Positions 1-10,344 of a stretch of 29,427 nt of DNA are shown here, one piece after another. The stretch covers positions 1 to 29,427 of the forward strand of contig JAANSK020010022.1 of assembly GCA_011763485.2 (NCBI GenBank), read 5' to 3'. The DNA is from Isoetes engelmannii (taxonomy: Eukaryota; Streptophyta; Lycopodiopsida; Isoetales; Isoetaceae). The notes under the pieces are model-generated. The model was not told the origin of the DNA and ran no database searches. It worked only from the letters and a program-made list of their open reading frames with translations. The translations under genes and the position numbers were made by a program. Each line of letters begins with the position of its first letter. Position 1 is the stretch's first letter.

Positions 1-830
1 GTAGCACGGCGCTGCAAGCCGGACGAGATCTTGACAATTCGGTTGCTAAACCGAATATAAGTTACGAAGCACGGAATGTACAGGAATGATATAGACAAGG
101 ACTATTACTCTCAGTTGCATGGCAACCAGAGTGAAAGGGGTCAAGGTATACTAAAAAGAGATAGATATACCGAAGGAAGATGTCTGTGCGATGCATGCTA
201 GACTTATCCCGCACTGCAAATGGTCAAGCTGCCACACAAGATAGTGAGGCTTTGTTCCAATTGGCAAGAATAGGGTATGTATCACGATCAACGTGGGGCC
301 TCTAATAAAGGTTCCAGCTTGCCAGTGTACGGCAAGGAGGGAAGGCAGCATACTAAGTTTCGACGGGTTGCATACTGCCACAGTTGGTGTAGCAAAATAC
401 ATTTGCCAGGCCGGGTCCTATACGTCCACAATAAATATAGTCGATAGATATACGTAAGAATATAACTACAAAAGTCCAACCAAAGCAGGTTTGACACATC
501 GGTAAAAGGGTGATTCTAGATGCAGGAGATAGGTGACTATGGCATAGTGACTTTTCGAGGTTGGTGGCTATCCTTGCACCGTGTGCCGATGGAAAAGTCC
601 CTTCTCCACGGTATAAGGAGTTCACGAGGGTTAGTCGAGTACATTCACCTAGGTAATTCCTGGGTGCTCTCATCGAAAGAGGTCTCTGAAATAGGGAGCG
701 GTATATGTTCATGGCGCTGAGGCTCTGGGTGATCCTGGTATGAGCCACTCGTACAGGAAGGAGAGAGTGGTAGAAAGAGGTGCCACTTAGTCAAGGTTGA
801 CTATGGCTCGCGAGCTTGAACTCCAGCAGC
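1..830. other. Unassigned sequence at the left edge
   Basis: No protein domain or RNA gene is recognised on either strand. Open frames up to 131 codons overlap each other in several frames and look like chance. The texture (moderate GC, no codon bias) suggests decayed repeat DNA, possibly from an LTR element that begins outside the window, but no terminal motif supports this. Confidence 0.3.
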
Positions 831-934
831 TCTATGGCAGACGAAGCTAAGGGTATGTCGGCTATGGCAGGCGAAGCTCAAGGTATGCTGGCTATGGCGG
901 ACGAAGCTCAAGACACATCGGCTATGGCGGACGT
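831..934. repeat. 30-bp minisatellite, about 3.5 copies
   Basis: Units start at 831, 861, 891 and 921 (last one partial), each beginning with a version of GCTATGGCGG followed by ACGAAGCTCA. The period is exactly 30 bp, so a plus-strand frame reads as a decapeptide repeat of the type MADEAQGMSA. The open frame around it (816-1049) soon runs into homopolymer-encoded Lys/Phe, so a real protein is unlikely. Confidence 0.85.
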
Positions 935-1987
935 CAGAACCGAAAAAGTTAGAAAAAAAACTTTTTTTCAAAAAAAAAATTTGAATTTTTTTTTTTTATA
1001 TAATTTTTTTATAGGGTGGAAATACGCGTTTTATACGGTTGCGCTGTAGGTGGAAATACGGTTCTATCTCGATGAGTTAGGATCCCAAAACCACCTACAG
1101 AGCAACAGGGCCTTACCGAGCATTTTTGAGGGGGGTCAAGGGTGATCCTAGCTAATTCGACCCTCCACGACTCATTGGCGCTATAATCTCCTCCATTCGA
1201 GTTACCTAGAAAAAGTTATGGCCAATCATGTCTATTAGATCAAATGAAGCTTTCCTAGATTAGATTGCAGATTTTTTTTCCCCACCAATTTTTTTTTCCC
1301 CAATTTTTTTCTTCTTTCTTCTTTTTCATTTCTTCTCTTCTTTCTTTCTTCTTTCGTATTCTTTCTTCTCATTTCTTTCTTGTTCCCTTCAAGTGGGTTA
1401 AGTCGAGTATGGATAGTGGTAGTCCTCTAGTCTGCCTACTATAGCATAGTTCATCTGGTTGGGGAGTGACCCCCTTACCTGTCTCATCGGGCCTGAGGAG
1501 ATGCAACCCGGTAGTAGCCCCTCTGGCTATGTTCCCGGCAGACTACGGTGCAACCCCGAAGATCATCAACCTATCTGCAAGTATGCACAGGAGGGGCGGA
1601 TGGAGTGGGCAACCCAACAACCATGCTCTATTGCCAGCCAACTCCATTGTCATCATTCCGTCTGTATTGAACTCTGGAGACTCAAGCCTCCGTCAGACCT
1701 CGAGTCCGAAATGATGCATGATGTTGCAAGGATTATGGTGGGAGCCACCCCTTGAGGTGGCATGATATTTATTATGATTCATTGTCTTATGTTTGTTTCA
1801 CGTTTCCGCATTGATAGGTGGATCTCGACGGAGCCGGGATCAATGGCACGTCCGGTCCTCCCGCACAGATCCTTGCTCACCATCAAGGAGTCTGTGCTAG
1901 ACAGACGGCCCCTTGTTAGCTTGCTGGCTAGCAGGGGGGAATGATCCAATACATATATGGTGGGAGCGCCGTATAAGAGTTGTGTAC
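935..1987. other. Low-complexity and unassigned sequence, with a polypyrimidine tract
   Basis: Contains A and T runs (about 951-1011), then a C/T-rich strand at about 1271-1390 made of TTTC and TTCTT words. Beyond it (1400-1985) lies unassigned sequence. A purine run at 1933-1942 (GGGGGGAATG) resembles a polypurine tract followed by a TG start, as at the 3' LTR of plant LTR elements, but no matching LTR is visible. Two overlapping open frames at 1459-1755 carry no recognised domain. Confidence 0.4.
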
Positions 1988-2274
1988 GTCACACACAAGC
2001 TCTCGACCACTTCAGAGGTAGGGAAGATTCAAACGGTAACTCATGTCCCCAGAAACATCTCCGAACAGAAAATATTGGCATCCACCACACGGATGTGCCA
2101 ACCCCTAGGAAATGGTGTGTTCCACCAGCTCAGTCACTCTAGCGAGTTTAAAACGCAATTCTGACTTCACCAATGAGTCAAAGCATTAAATTTACTATAG
2201 GGACTAACTATTATGACCAACGCAAGAAAACTTGCACTCCTTGCCTAGTGCGCCAGTCTAAATATAGCATGTAC
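1988..2274. repeat. Left part of the long-monomer tandem array (partial monomer A)
   Basis: Aligns by eye, with mismatches and small gaps, to the later halves of the monomers at 5384-7198. Shared landmarks in order are ACAAGCTCTCGACCACT, CATGTCCC.AGAAACATCTCC, CGGATGTGCCAACCCC, CTTGCACTCCTTGCCTAGTG and the junction word CATGTAC. It ends where the 3.1-kb LTR begins, so it was continuous with the array at 5386 before that insertion. Confidence 0.8.
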
Positions 2275-5200
2275 TGTAACGGGCCTGCCGGGTTAACCCT
2301 CCAGGTAACCCGAGATCCCATCTATTCTTGCCCGAGTCCATGACAAATTCGGTACATAATTGAGTGATGCAATGCTACTGAAACAATCTTGGTAAAGAAT
2401 TGAATCTTTTTCTCCAATCCCCAATTATACACATACACATATGAAGATAATGAATATCACTCTTGTGCATATTCAAGATAATGATTTGCAATCTAACTTT
2501 CATAAGCTCTAAAAATGACAAGGCCTTTCTAAGGCATACAGATTCCCCAAGTTCAGACCGCACTCAGCTTGTGCCCTGCAATTGCTCTGCTACATGTTGC
2601 TACTTCCGAAACTGCTTACACCATGAACACGTGGGGTTAGTCTTAAAGACTAAGTGGGGGTTTGAGGCATCTAGAAAATGCTAGCATAATCAGCAAGCAA
2701 AATACATGATATATCAATCCAGAATCGTTCTTGGCCTTAGAGGCCTCAGCTGGGAATCCCACTATGCTATAGACTAGCAATGCAATGTTAGTACATAACA
2801 TGAACAACAATAACAAGGATTACATCATGAAAATCCCAGCACATCATCAATGCATCCAAATAAGCTATGAATCAACATTACCATAGCCTTAGAATAACCA
2901 TGGGACAACCCCAAAACAATGAGAAAGCATGAAATAACCTTGAGATATCCATAAGCATGCAGTGCCTACTCCGGTTCTATCAGGCCACCCGGGCTGATCA
3001 GTCGGGCGGGGTAAGCCTCATGTGTACACACCCTCCTAGCCTACGTCCAGTGCTAGGGGACCACTTTCAAGCCATGTAGTGCGACGAAGCATCCTCACCG
3101 GGGTGACAACGCCCGATGTCAAGAACAAGAACAACTGCGAGGCCAAGCAACCGCAAATGGACCCTAGCCCTGGAGCTTATGCACTCATGCATCAACCAAG
3201 AACTTAGCACATGTCCCACATGTTAGAGTTCAAACCATCATATGATCCAAGAATCAAGAGATAGTTCACATGCATCCCTCATGCATTTACCAGAAACACC
3301 ATAGAACAATGTCAACATTTGCCATGCCACCATTTAGAACAGATCACATTCAGCAAGAGCATGCCAACAGAATGCAACCATGACTAATTGTCATTCAAGC
3401 TTAAAGCATCTCTAGACGTATCAACATACATGAACACATAGAAACCTCATATCCCCCCCCCCCCCCCCCCCCCCCCCACAAGGGAAGCTCATTCTAAGGT
3501 GTCATGATGATCAACATTACAATTCTACTTCTGCATGAACATGCCATCATCCAGGAATCACAGTATTTTACCCCATAAGGGACACCACTTGGCCAGATAA
3601 TTTAGTTACTAAGACCATTATCTATGTTACTTTCCATTCTTTGGGACTATCCATCCCTTAGCTTATATAGTATTATAATTATCCCCTTGGTTCCAAGCCA
3701 TAACCGTGCCCAGAAACCCCCATAAGCTTCGCACATCCGCCTTCTCAACAAGAAGAGGTATCACACATTAACATACATCATTTATTCCCTTATCTACACT
3801 AACTTTCCATTTTATATAAACCACTAATTATCGTATCCAAGTTTATGTTCATCTTCATTTCCATGTACTTCTTCCTGTGCCGAGTCCCCATTCTCGAAAT
3901 ATCCCCCATGCTACAATGGCACTGACCTTGTCATGCCATGTTCTTCATAGTGCTTTCTTCACAAGATTGCACAAATGTTTAGGTGCACTATGTACTATAC
4001 GTGCCCAGGCCATATGCCATTCAGGCAAGTTTTTTTCAGGCTATCAACCCTCTTTCTCCCCATAAAGAAAGGTACAATTACTCCCATTATTTCCTTTCAA
4101 CCCATTAGCTATGGAAGTGTAATTCCCCATTAAAATCTGTTTCCTTACTAAAGTTCCTTAGTTATAGTAATTTATGGAACGTGGCCTCCGTTCTATGTTT
4201 ACGTTCCAATACTTCACTTGACACTCATGCCTGCACTTTGCATTCACCTGCATCTCCCCTTCCCTAGAATCACTCTATCCTCAATAGTGCCACCACCCGG
4301 GCCTCCATGCCCAATCCAATGGTCCATATTTATATTTTATCTATGTTATATTTATTAGATTTATTAATTGACATTTCAGATTTCGAGCCAAGTCTGACTA
4401 ATCGCTTGCCTTAGGCTTCCACCAAAAAGGAAGGAAGAGAGGCATCCGGCCTCCATTTTCTTCTTATCCGGCCGAGCAGAGGCCTGTCCAGGGCAAATCG
4501 GAACTTTTGGCCTTGATTCCGACCATTTATGGTCACCGGTGGGCTGTGGCATCCCCAACCTAAAGCTCTACTTCCAGCCCAGGAAGCTCCTCGATTCCTT
4601 CAACCAGACCCCAATCATGGCGTTTCGGCCATATTCCTAGCCAAAACCACCTGTTTCAGACGGTTTCAAAGTACTTTCCAATCCAACGATTCTAGCTGGG
4701 ATGGTTTTTATGTGGCAGATTCAAACCCTGGCCACAGTATAGTCTCTGATATTCATCCTTCTTAGGTGAATTTGACCTAATCTAATTCCTTCCAGAGCAT
4801 CTTGCATGCCGTTTCATGTTCCCAACTCCAATCCTATGGCCGGTTGACTGCCATCATGCAAGCTCATCATTAACTCTTATTGGTTCTTATGTTTCGCCAT
4901 GATAGCCATCAGATTCCTTTGATACCAATAATTCACTTACTACTCACATCTAAATCAAATTCATAGCTTGCTTCCCTATCTTATTTTGATTTAGTTTAGA
5001 ACTTACAACCAATCCATGTCTTTCCAGATAATCACAAGATTAGTTAGTACTAATCCAAGCAGCCAGACAACATCCCCTGGTGTAAGCTTGAAACCACCCA
5101 CCACCTTTCTTTCTTGCAAACAAAGCTCCTAGAATCCTTCACAGCAAGCTCCAGTCTCCTTCACAGCAAGCTCCTCCTCAGAAATTATGCCCAGAAACCC

Positions 5201-5385
5201 AATTCCTCTACAATTTAGCATTTATAGACCTCTTGTATAAATACCATGTACATACTATGTATGTATTATTCAACTCAAAGATCGATTTAATGGTCTCGCC
5301 CATAATGTTGTTGCTCAAAAGCTAAAATATAATGGAATGCTTATATCATACTGCCTGCTAACATGCACACGCTAAGCTCGTTACA
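2275..5385. mobile_element. Probable solo LTR (3,111 bp) of an LTR retrotransposon, ends intact
   Basis: Begins TGTAACG and ends CGTTACA, a 7-bp terminal inverted repeat with the TG...CA ends of LTRs. It is flanked by the perfect 5-bp direct repeat TGTAC (2270-2274 and 5386-5390). It interrupts a tandem repeat whose monomers continue on both sides, which confirms the boundaries independently. No gag-pol coding or second LTR copy is seen inside, so a solo LTR (or a coding-free derivative) is the best reading. A gypsy-type origin is a guess from the long LTR and TGTAAC start. Orientation is not determined. Internal features include a 25-base C run (3453-3477), a GC-rich block (about 2960-3180) and an 18-bp duplication at 5135-5174. 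The intact target duplication suggests it is younger than the array. Confidence 0.8.
3453..3477. repeat. Homopolymer (C)25
   Basis: An uninterrupted run of 25 C lies within the solo LTR. Runs of this length are error-prone in sequencing, so the exact count is uncertain. Confidence 0.9.
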
Positions 5386-7445
5386 TGTACTCGGCAACCA
5401 AACTTTTGATTGATCGTCTACACCTCAAACATGTGTCCTAGGGTAACTCTTGCATTATGGATGCAACTGCACAGTCGAACTATTTTGGTGGGTCTTGGAG
5501 CATGCCAGGTTGCACGATGTCCATCCATCACGATGGAACAACTTTGGAACCGATGCTTGGAGATGGTTTTTTTGCTCTGTCTGCTAGGATCTCTCTTTGG
5601 AACCTCGAGGAAGCCCTGCATGCAAGCCCTAGACCACTTCAGCAGCATGGCAATATGGCATAACCTAAACCCTACAAATTAAGCAGATTTAAGTATCGGG
5701 GTACTAAAATTGTTCCATTTCCTAATTCCATCGTACAAATAGTAGCTCATGTCCCTAGAAACATCTCCGAGTAGAAAAAAGAGACATCCACCGCACCAAT
5801 CTGCCAACCCCCAAATTTCCCTCTTTTCGACGATGGGACACAATGGGATGTGTTCCCCCACTTCAGCCACTCTAGCAACGGTTTTGACTTCATGCATGAG
5901 TCAAAGGCATCTAATTTACCCTAGGAGCCAACTATTATGACCAATAGAACCAAACTCGGCTCGCTACAGGCAACTAGTCGACCTTCTGCACTCAATGCAC
6001 TCTCTGCCTAGTGCGTTAGTCTAAACATAATATGTACGTAGCAATATGGGTGTTTGATTGATCGTCTACTCCTCAAACATGTGTCCTAGGATAACTTTGG
6101 TCTTCTAGATGCACTTGCACAGTTGAGCTGTCGTTCAGGGCCTTTCTAGAGCGCCCAATCATACGATGTCCAACTTGTTACGAGCCATGGCGATGTGGCA
6201 AGTTCCTAGGGCGTGGTTTTACGTTCTCCCTCATGAGGTCTCTCTTTAGACTCTCGTGGAAACTCTGCACACAAGCTCTCGACCACTCCAGAGATAGGGA
6301 AGGCTGCCAAAACCTAAACCCTACAGATTTAGTAGGGTTTAAGTATAGGGGCACCAAAATCGCCCCATCTGCTAATCCGACTGTTCAAACGGTCACTCAT
6401 GTCCCTAGAAACATCTCCAAATAGAAAATATGGGCATACACTGCACGGATGTGCCAACCCCCAAATTTCCCCCTTGTTGACAGGACACGACTGGGAAATG
6501 GCGTGTTCCACCAGTTCAATCACTCTAACGAGTTCAAAATGCAGTTTTGACTTCACGCATGAGTCCAAAACATTCAATTTATTGTAGGGACCAACTATTA
6601 TGACCAACACAACCAAACTTGCACTCCTTGCCTAGTGCACTAGTCTAAATATAGCATGTACTCGACAATCGAACTTTTGATTGATCGTCTATACCTCAAA
6701 CATGTGTCCTAGGGTAACTCTTGCATTATGGATGCAACTGCACAGTCGAACTATTATGGCGGGCCTTCGAGCATGTCCGGTCGCACGATGTAGGGTTTAA
6801 GTATCAGGGCAACAAAACCGCTCCATTTGCTAATTCCACCATACAAATGGTAGTTCATGCCCACGGAATGTCCCTCGAGGAAACCACCAATGCAAGCTCC
6901 CGACCACTTTAAAGCCAAAGTAAATGAAGTAGGGATCAAGTGTAAGGGTACCGAAACTGCTCCGATTGCTAATTCCACCATTCAAATTGTAGCTTATGCC
7001 CCAGAAACCTCCCCAAAAACAAAAAAAAAAACAAAGATCCCCTACACGGATGTGCCAAACCCCAAATTTTCCCCCTTCCCGACATCGAGGCACGATGAGA
7101 AGATGGCAGGGTCAACCGGCTCGGCCACTCTAGGAAGCTCGAAACGCGGCTATGACTTTGCACATGAGTCCAAAGCAAGCGTGCTAATCTGAACCCAACA
7201 TGTACTCGAGAATCTGGATGTTTGATCAATCCTTTGCTCCTCAAGTATGTGTCATAGTGTAATTTTGGACATCTGGATGCAACCAATAATCAAATTGATG
7301 TTCTCTGCCTTCTGGCATGCTCGGTCGCATGATGTTTCAGCTTGTTACGAGCCATTTCGATGAGGCAACTTTGGAACCGGTGCATGGATATGGTTTATCT
7401 GTTTTGTCTATTGGGGTCTTTCGTTGAACCCTCGAAGGATGGATC
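5386..7445. repeat. Degenerate tandem array of about 540-650 bp monomers (B, C, D and partial E)
   Basis: Monomers start at the word CATGTAC or TATGTAC at about 5384, 6031, 6655 and 7199, giving lengths of about 647, 624 and 544 bp and a partial last copy fading near 7445. Landmarks recur in the same order: TTTGATTGATCGTCTA, CCTCAAACATGTGTCCTAGG, GATGCAACTGCACAGTCGA, AACCTAAACCCTACA (B and C), AAACATCTCC, CCAACCCCCAAATTTCCC, CATGAGTC and CAACTATTATGACCAA. Copies differ by many substitutions and gaps, so the array is old. Monomer D is shorter and holds its own internal duplication around GCTAATTCCACCAT (about 6830 and 6965). Open frames in the array are not conserved between copies, so it is not coding. 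Confidence 0.88.
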
Positions 7446-8416
7446 CCATTTTAGCCACTGGCCATTATATTTATGGTGTTCCCTGACCCAGGCATTTGAT
7501 ATCTTGTGATACAAGTGTATGCCATAAAGATACTTTTTAAAAATGCTTTATTTTAGCTCGGAATATGCTTTGGGTCTTCGGAGATATATAAATGCGAAAA
7601 TAAATTCAATTACACCCATGTTAGCCATACTTGGTAAATTTTTATCGGGACAATGGCTCATACACGTATTAATGTATTAACACGTGTAGGTCAAGGACTA
7701 CAAGAGTTGAGCACGTAATTTACAAATCTTAGCTACTCGTACAAGTGCTTATGTGTCGACACCTTAACATCATGTCTAGGTCTATGATTAAATCAGTCAA
7801 AGACCCTTCGCAAGACAATAGCAAGAGCAAATAATCACGAGCTACTAAATGCACAATTTATAAGGTTAGTTGAAAGGAGCTTTTAAATTAGATGTTGTTA
7901 CAAAAATTAAGGGACGCAAAGACCAAACTGAAGCTACGATGAGAGACAAAAGCCAATATGAATAGCCTTAGGGTTATATGCTTTCATGAGTTGACTCACA
8001 AAAGGTTTAACTTATGGGTAGGCTAATACAAGATGGAAGGCAAATCATGGATAAGGTGTTCAATCACCTTATCCTCAATATGCCCTTAGACATGTTCGTC
8101 CCAATGAATGAATTTCAAGAACCATATGCTTAGGACCTTGGTATTTTTCTTGGTATTAAATTAATGAAGGTGATGCAGAAGTTAAAGGGTAGGGCAAATG
8201 ATATTGAAGTTGAAACATAGGGCAAATATGCTACTTACTAGCATATACCTAGCAATTTGATTTTTTTCTTCTTTTCAAAATAATGAAGGGGAACGTAGTA
8301 GTTAAGAGATTGTGCAAATGATGTGAAGTTGAAACATATACTAGCACTTTTAAACATAGTAGCATAATTGAGAGAGATAATGTATGGCATGACATAATAT
8401 AAGATAGAAGTAAGGC
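7446..8416. other. AT-rich unassigned sequence containing a diverged 119-bp period duplication
   Basis: No gene is recognised. Segments 8163-8219 and 8282-8338 are related: both start AATGAAGG and end GAAGTTGAAACATA, with mismatches and one or two gaps between, period about 119 bp. A weaker similarity links CTAATACAAGATGGAAGG (about 8022) to the sequence just right of the LINE (about 9032), which suggests the LINE landed in a local repeat. Confidence 0.5.
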
Positions 8417-9019
8417 ATATGTGGTCTTGGGCTTGGGATGAGCTACTTCACTCTAAGGTGGATGTGCTTTGGTGGCGTGTGAATGTGCTTGTCCACAAGT
8501 TCAATCCTCGAGTCTCAGCATTCTGCCCACTGTGCAAGCAAAGGGATGAGACTATCGAGCATTGTTTTTTTTTTCGTGTGATCACCTCCAGCCTGTTTGG
8601 TCTTGGCTGCTTTCTCTTTCTCGTGTGACATTGACAAGTCAGCAGGTTCGCTTGGCTATTTATTCGGATACTTGGAACAAGTTGCGAAGCCATGCATTTC
8701 ACAGCGTCAGGGTGGTTGTTGTGGTCTATCTTGAAGAGCAAATATTTGTGTGTCTTTAAGGGCTGAGACACTGCTGCTGCTGCTGCTGTCCTCCAGGATG
8801 CACAAGCTAGAATTGCTAAGGCTTACCATTATTCTTCGCTTGCTCCTGCCAAGCGACAGTTGATCTTTGAGATTTATTTGAGTGTGTTATCTTATGGCTA
8901 GGCCAGTGGTCCTACTCAGTGGAACATGATTATCCTCTGAGATCTTATTGTCGTCTGTGCATTTGTATTTGTCTTTCATCTTGGATTTTTTAATAAAGTT
9001 TGACGTCCTTCAAAAAAAA
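8417..9019 (+). mobile_element. 5'-truncated LINE 3' end with zf-RVT type zinc motif
   Basis: The frame from 8419 reads WSWAWDELLHSKVDVLWWRV, then FCPLCKQRDETIEHCFF, a match to the zinc-binding C-terminal region of plant LINE reverse transcriptases (zf-RVT: CPLC...E..EH.F..C). A run of T at about 8564-8573 breaks the frame. The expected continuation CDHLQPVWSWLL appears in another frame from 8577, so the copy is dead. It ends with TTTTTTAATAAAGTTTGACG, then CTTCAAAAAAAA at 9008-9019. A possible imperfect target duplication is AGTAAGGC (about 8409) against AGTTAAGGC (9019-9027). A (CTG)6 run lies at 8771-8788. Confidence 0.8.
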
Positions 9020-9503
9020 GTTAAGGCGGTAGACTAAATACAAGGTGGAAGGTCTATCATTCATCGAGACACTCCTTTCCCTTATATAGGAGTTCAAGGA
9101 GCCGTTGGCAAAATGTAAAATTACATATAGCCCCATCTTTAGATTCCCAACCTTTCTCCCCAAAGCTACATATCAATCCTAAGAGTGAACAAAACCCTAG
9201 ATTATCCCCTGTCTTTGAAGAACCAACAAGAACCCTAAAATACAGTGGGTCAAGCCTTCTTTGAACCTAATGCTAAACCATTGGGACTGTTAAATTGAAG
9301 CACATGAATACATTGTGCACTCTATATGTATGATTAATAGCCTCATAAAATACGTCCTCTAAATCATAGAAAAAATATTTTAAGAAGTATACAATTATAC
9401 ATTGTTCAGCTATTGTTTGATTAAAGTCAATGAGACATTTTGGTACCCCAATTCCATGGGTCAACTGATGCCATGTTATTGAAGTTAGTTTACATTTCAT
9501 CTA
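9020..9503. other. AT-rich spacer between LINE and OFUT upstream region
   Basis: Nothing with a recognisable domain or repeat boundary. A minus-strand open frame of 75 codons (9273-9500) has no recognisable motif and is probably chance. Confidence 0.3.
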
Positions 9504-10333
9504 ATGCAATGCTCCTTAGCTAGAACCAGACATTCAATAAAGGCATCTCCCCTGACAAGAAAAATCCGGCCGGTAAAAATTTTCGAAAACAAAAATGCGC
9601 CGAATCTAGGCCAAAAACGTCTGTTTTGTGGGCGACTTGCTTTAGGAGAGGAGGAAATAGAAGCCTTTGAATCAATCCCTCTGCCCTGGGGCTTGTGCGG
9701 CTATGGAAGCTTTTGGAGAGGTTTTGCGGTGATACAAGAAGGTCCGACGATCTCGATTTTGGTTATTGGCCAGATCATGGGCGTTGGGTGCTGATATTTT
9801 AGGGCAGGGATTCGTTATGGGACTTCCGTGCAGGCTCTGCGGTTTATGCGCTACATCGAGCTCCATTGGGGATTGGTTTTGTAATTGGAGCGGGATCTGT
9901 TCTGGACAATCCTGGTTGTTGCAGCGGATCTTCAGTGTATGTTGAATGTAGCCTCTCCAGTAAATGGTGGTCCTATAGGAGCTCGTAGTGGATTTGGGCT
10001 CCTACATTTTGTTTTCCAGTACAGGCGAGAAATGTTGTAGAGTTTATGAGACGATTATTTATGTGTTCTTCATCTATTGTGAAGAACAATATTTATTCGA
10101 CAACCCTTTTCTGGGTTGTCGTTTATTTATATTAATTCGCTGTTTCTTCTGGATCTTGAGATACCTGCTTGGTAATTAGAATGGTTCAATCAGTGAACTG
10201 GATTATAACGGATGATTTGGTATCGTTCTTGGGAATGCATTAGGCAGACCCAAGTTAGAGAGGAATATTGCTTTAGTTCAATCTAAAGTATCTAAAATTG
10301 CTATAAACCTATGAAACAGCATGGACGAAATTA
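9504..10333 (+). promoter_or_regulatory. Probable promoter and 5' leader region of the OFUT gene, with a perfect hairpin
   Basis: This is the non-repetitive stretch between the LINE-bearing left flank and the OFUT start. It has a GC-richer block (about 9600-9960), as is common at plant transcription starts, then an AT-rich part. Short open frames occur (for example 9504-9794) but resemble nothing recognised. A perfect inverted repeat CGACAACCC / GGGTTGTCG (10098-10106 and 10113-10121, 6-nt loop) sits about 215 bases upstream of the start. The transcription start and any leader intron cannot be fixed from sequence alone. Confidence 0.4.
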
Positions 10334-10344
10334 ATGCAGAATAA
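10311..10344 (+). promoter_or_regulatory. Two short uORFs touching the OFUT start codon
   Basis: ATG 10311 opens a 7-codon ORF whose TAA ends at 10334, sharing one base with the main ATG. ATG 10321 opens another 7-codon ORF ending at 10344, inside the main CDS in a different frame. Both ORFs and the stop codons can be read directly. If the leader is retained unspliced here, they could dampen or tune initiation at 10334. A possible splice acceptor (ACAG at 10316-10319) could remove the first ATG, so the effect is only inferred. Confidence 0.45.

Noticed and set aside
831-934. Possible CRISPR-like array from regular 30-bp units
   Set aside because: The units are directly adjacent without unique spacers; it is a minisatellite in a plant genome.
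1459-1755. Two overlapping plus-strand open frames of 98 and 82 codons
   Set aside because: They overlap in different frames, have no recognised domain and lie among repeats, so neither is supported as a gene.
1933-1945. GGGGGGAATGATC as a polypurine tract and 3' LTR start
   Set aside because: No second LTR copy, no upstream pol and no right-hand boundary could be found; noted only as a weak hint.
5410-7286. Many open frames on both strands of the tandem array
   Set aside because: Frames are not kept between monomers and no domain is seen, so the array is taken as non-coding repeat.
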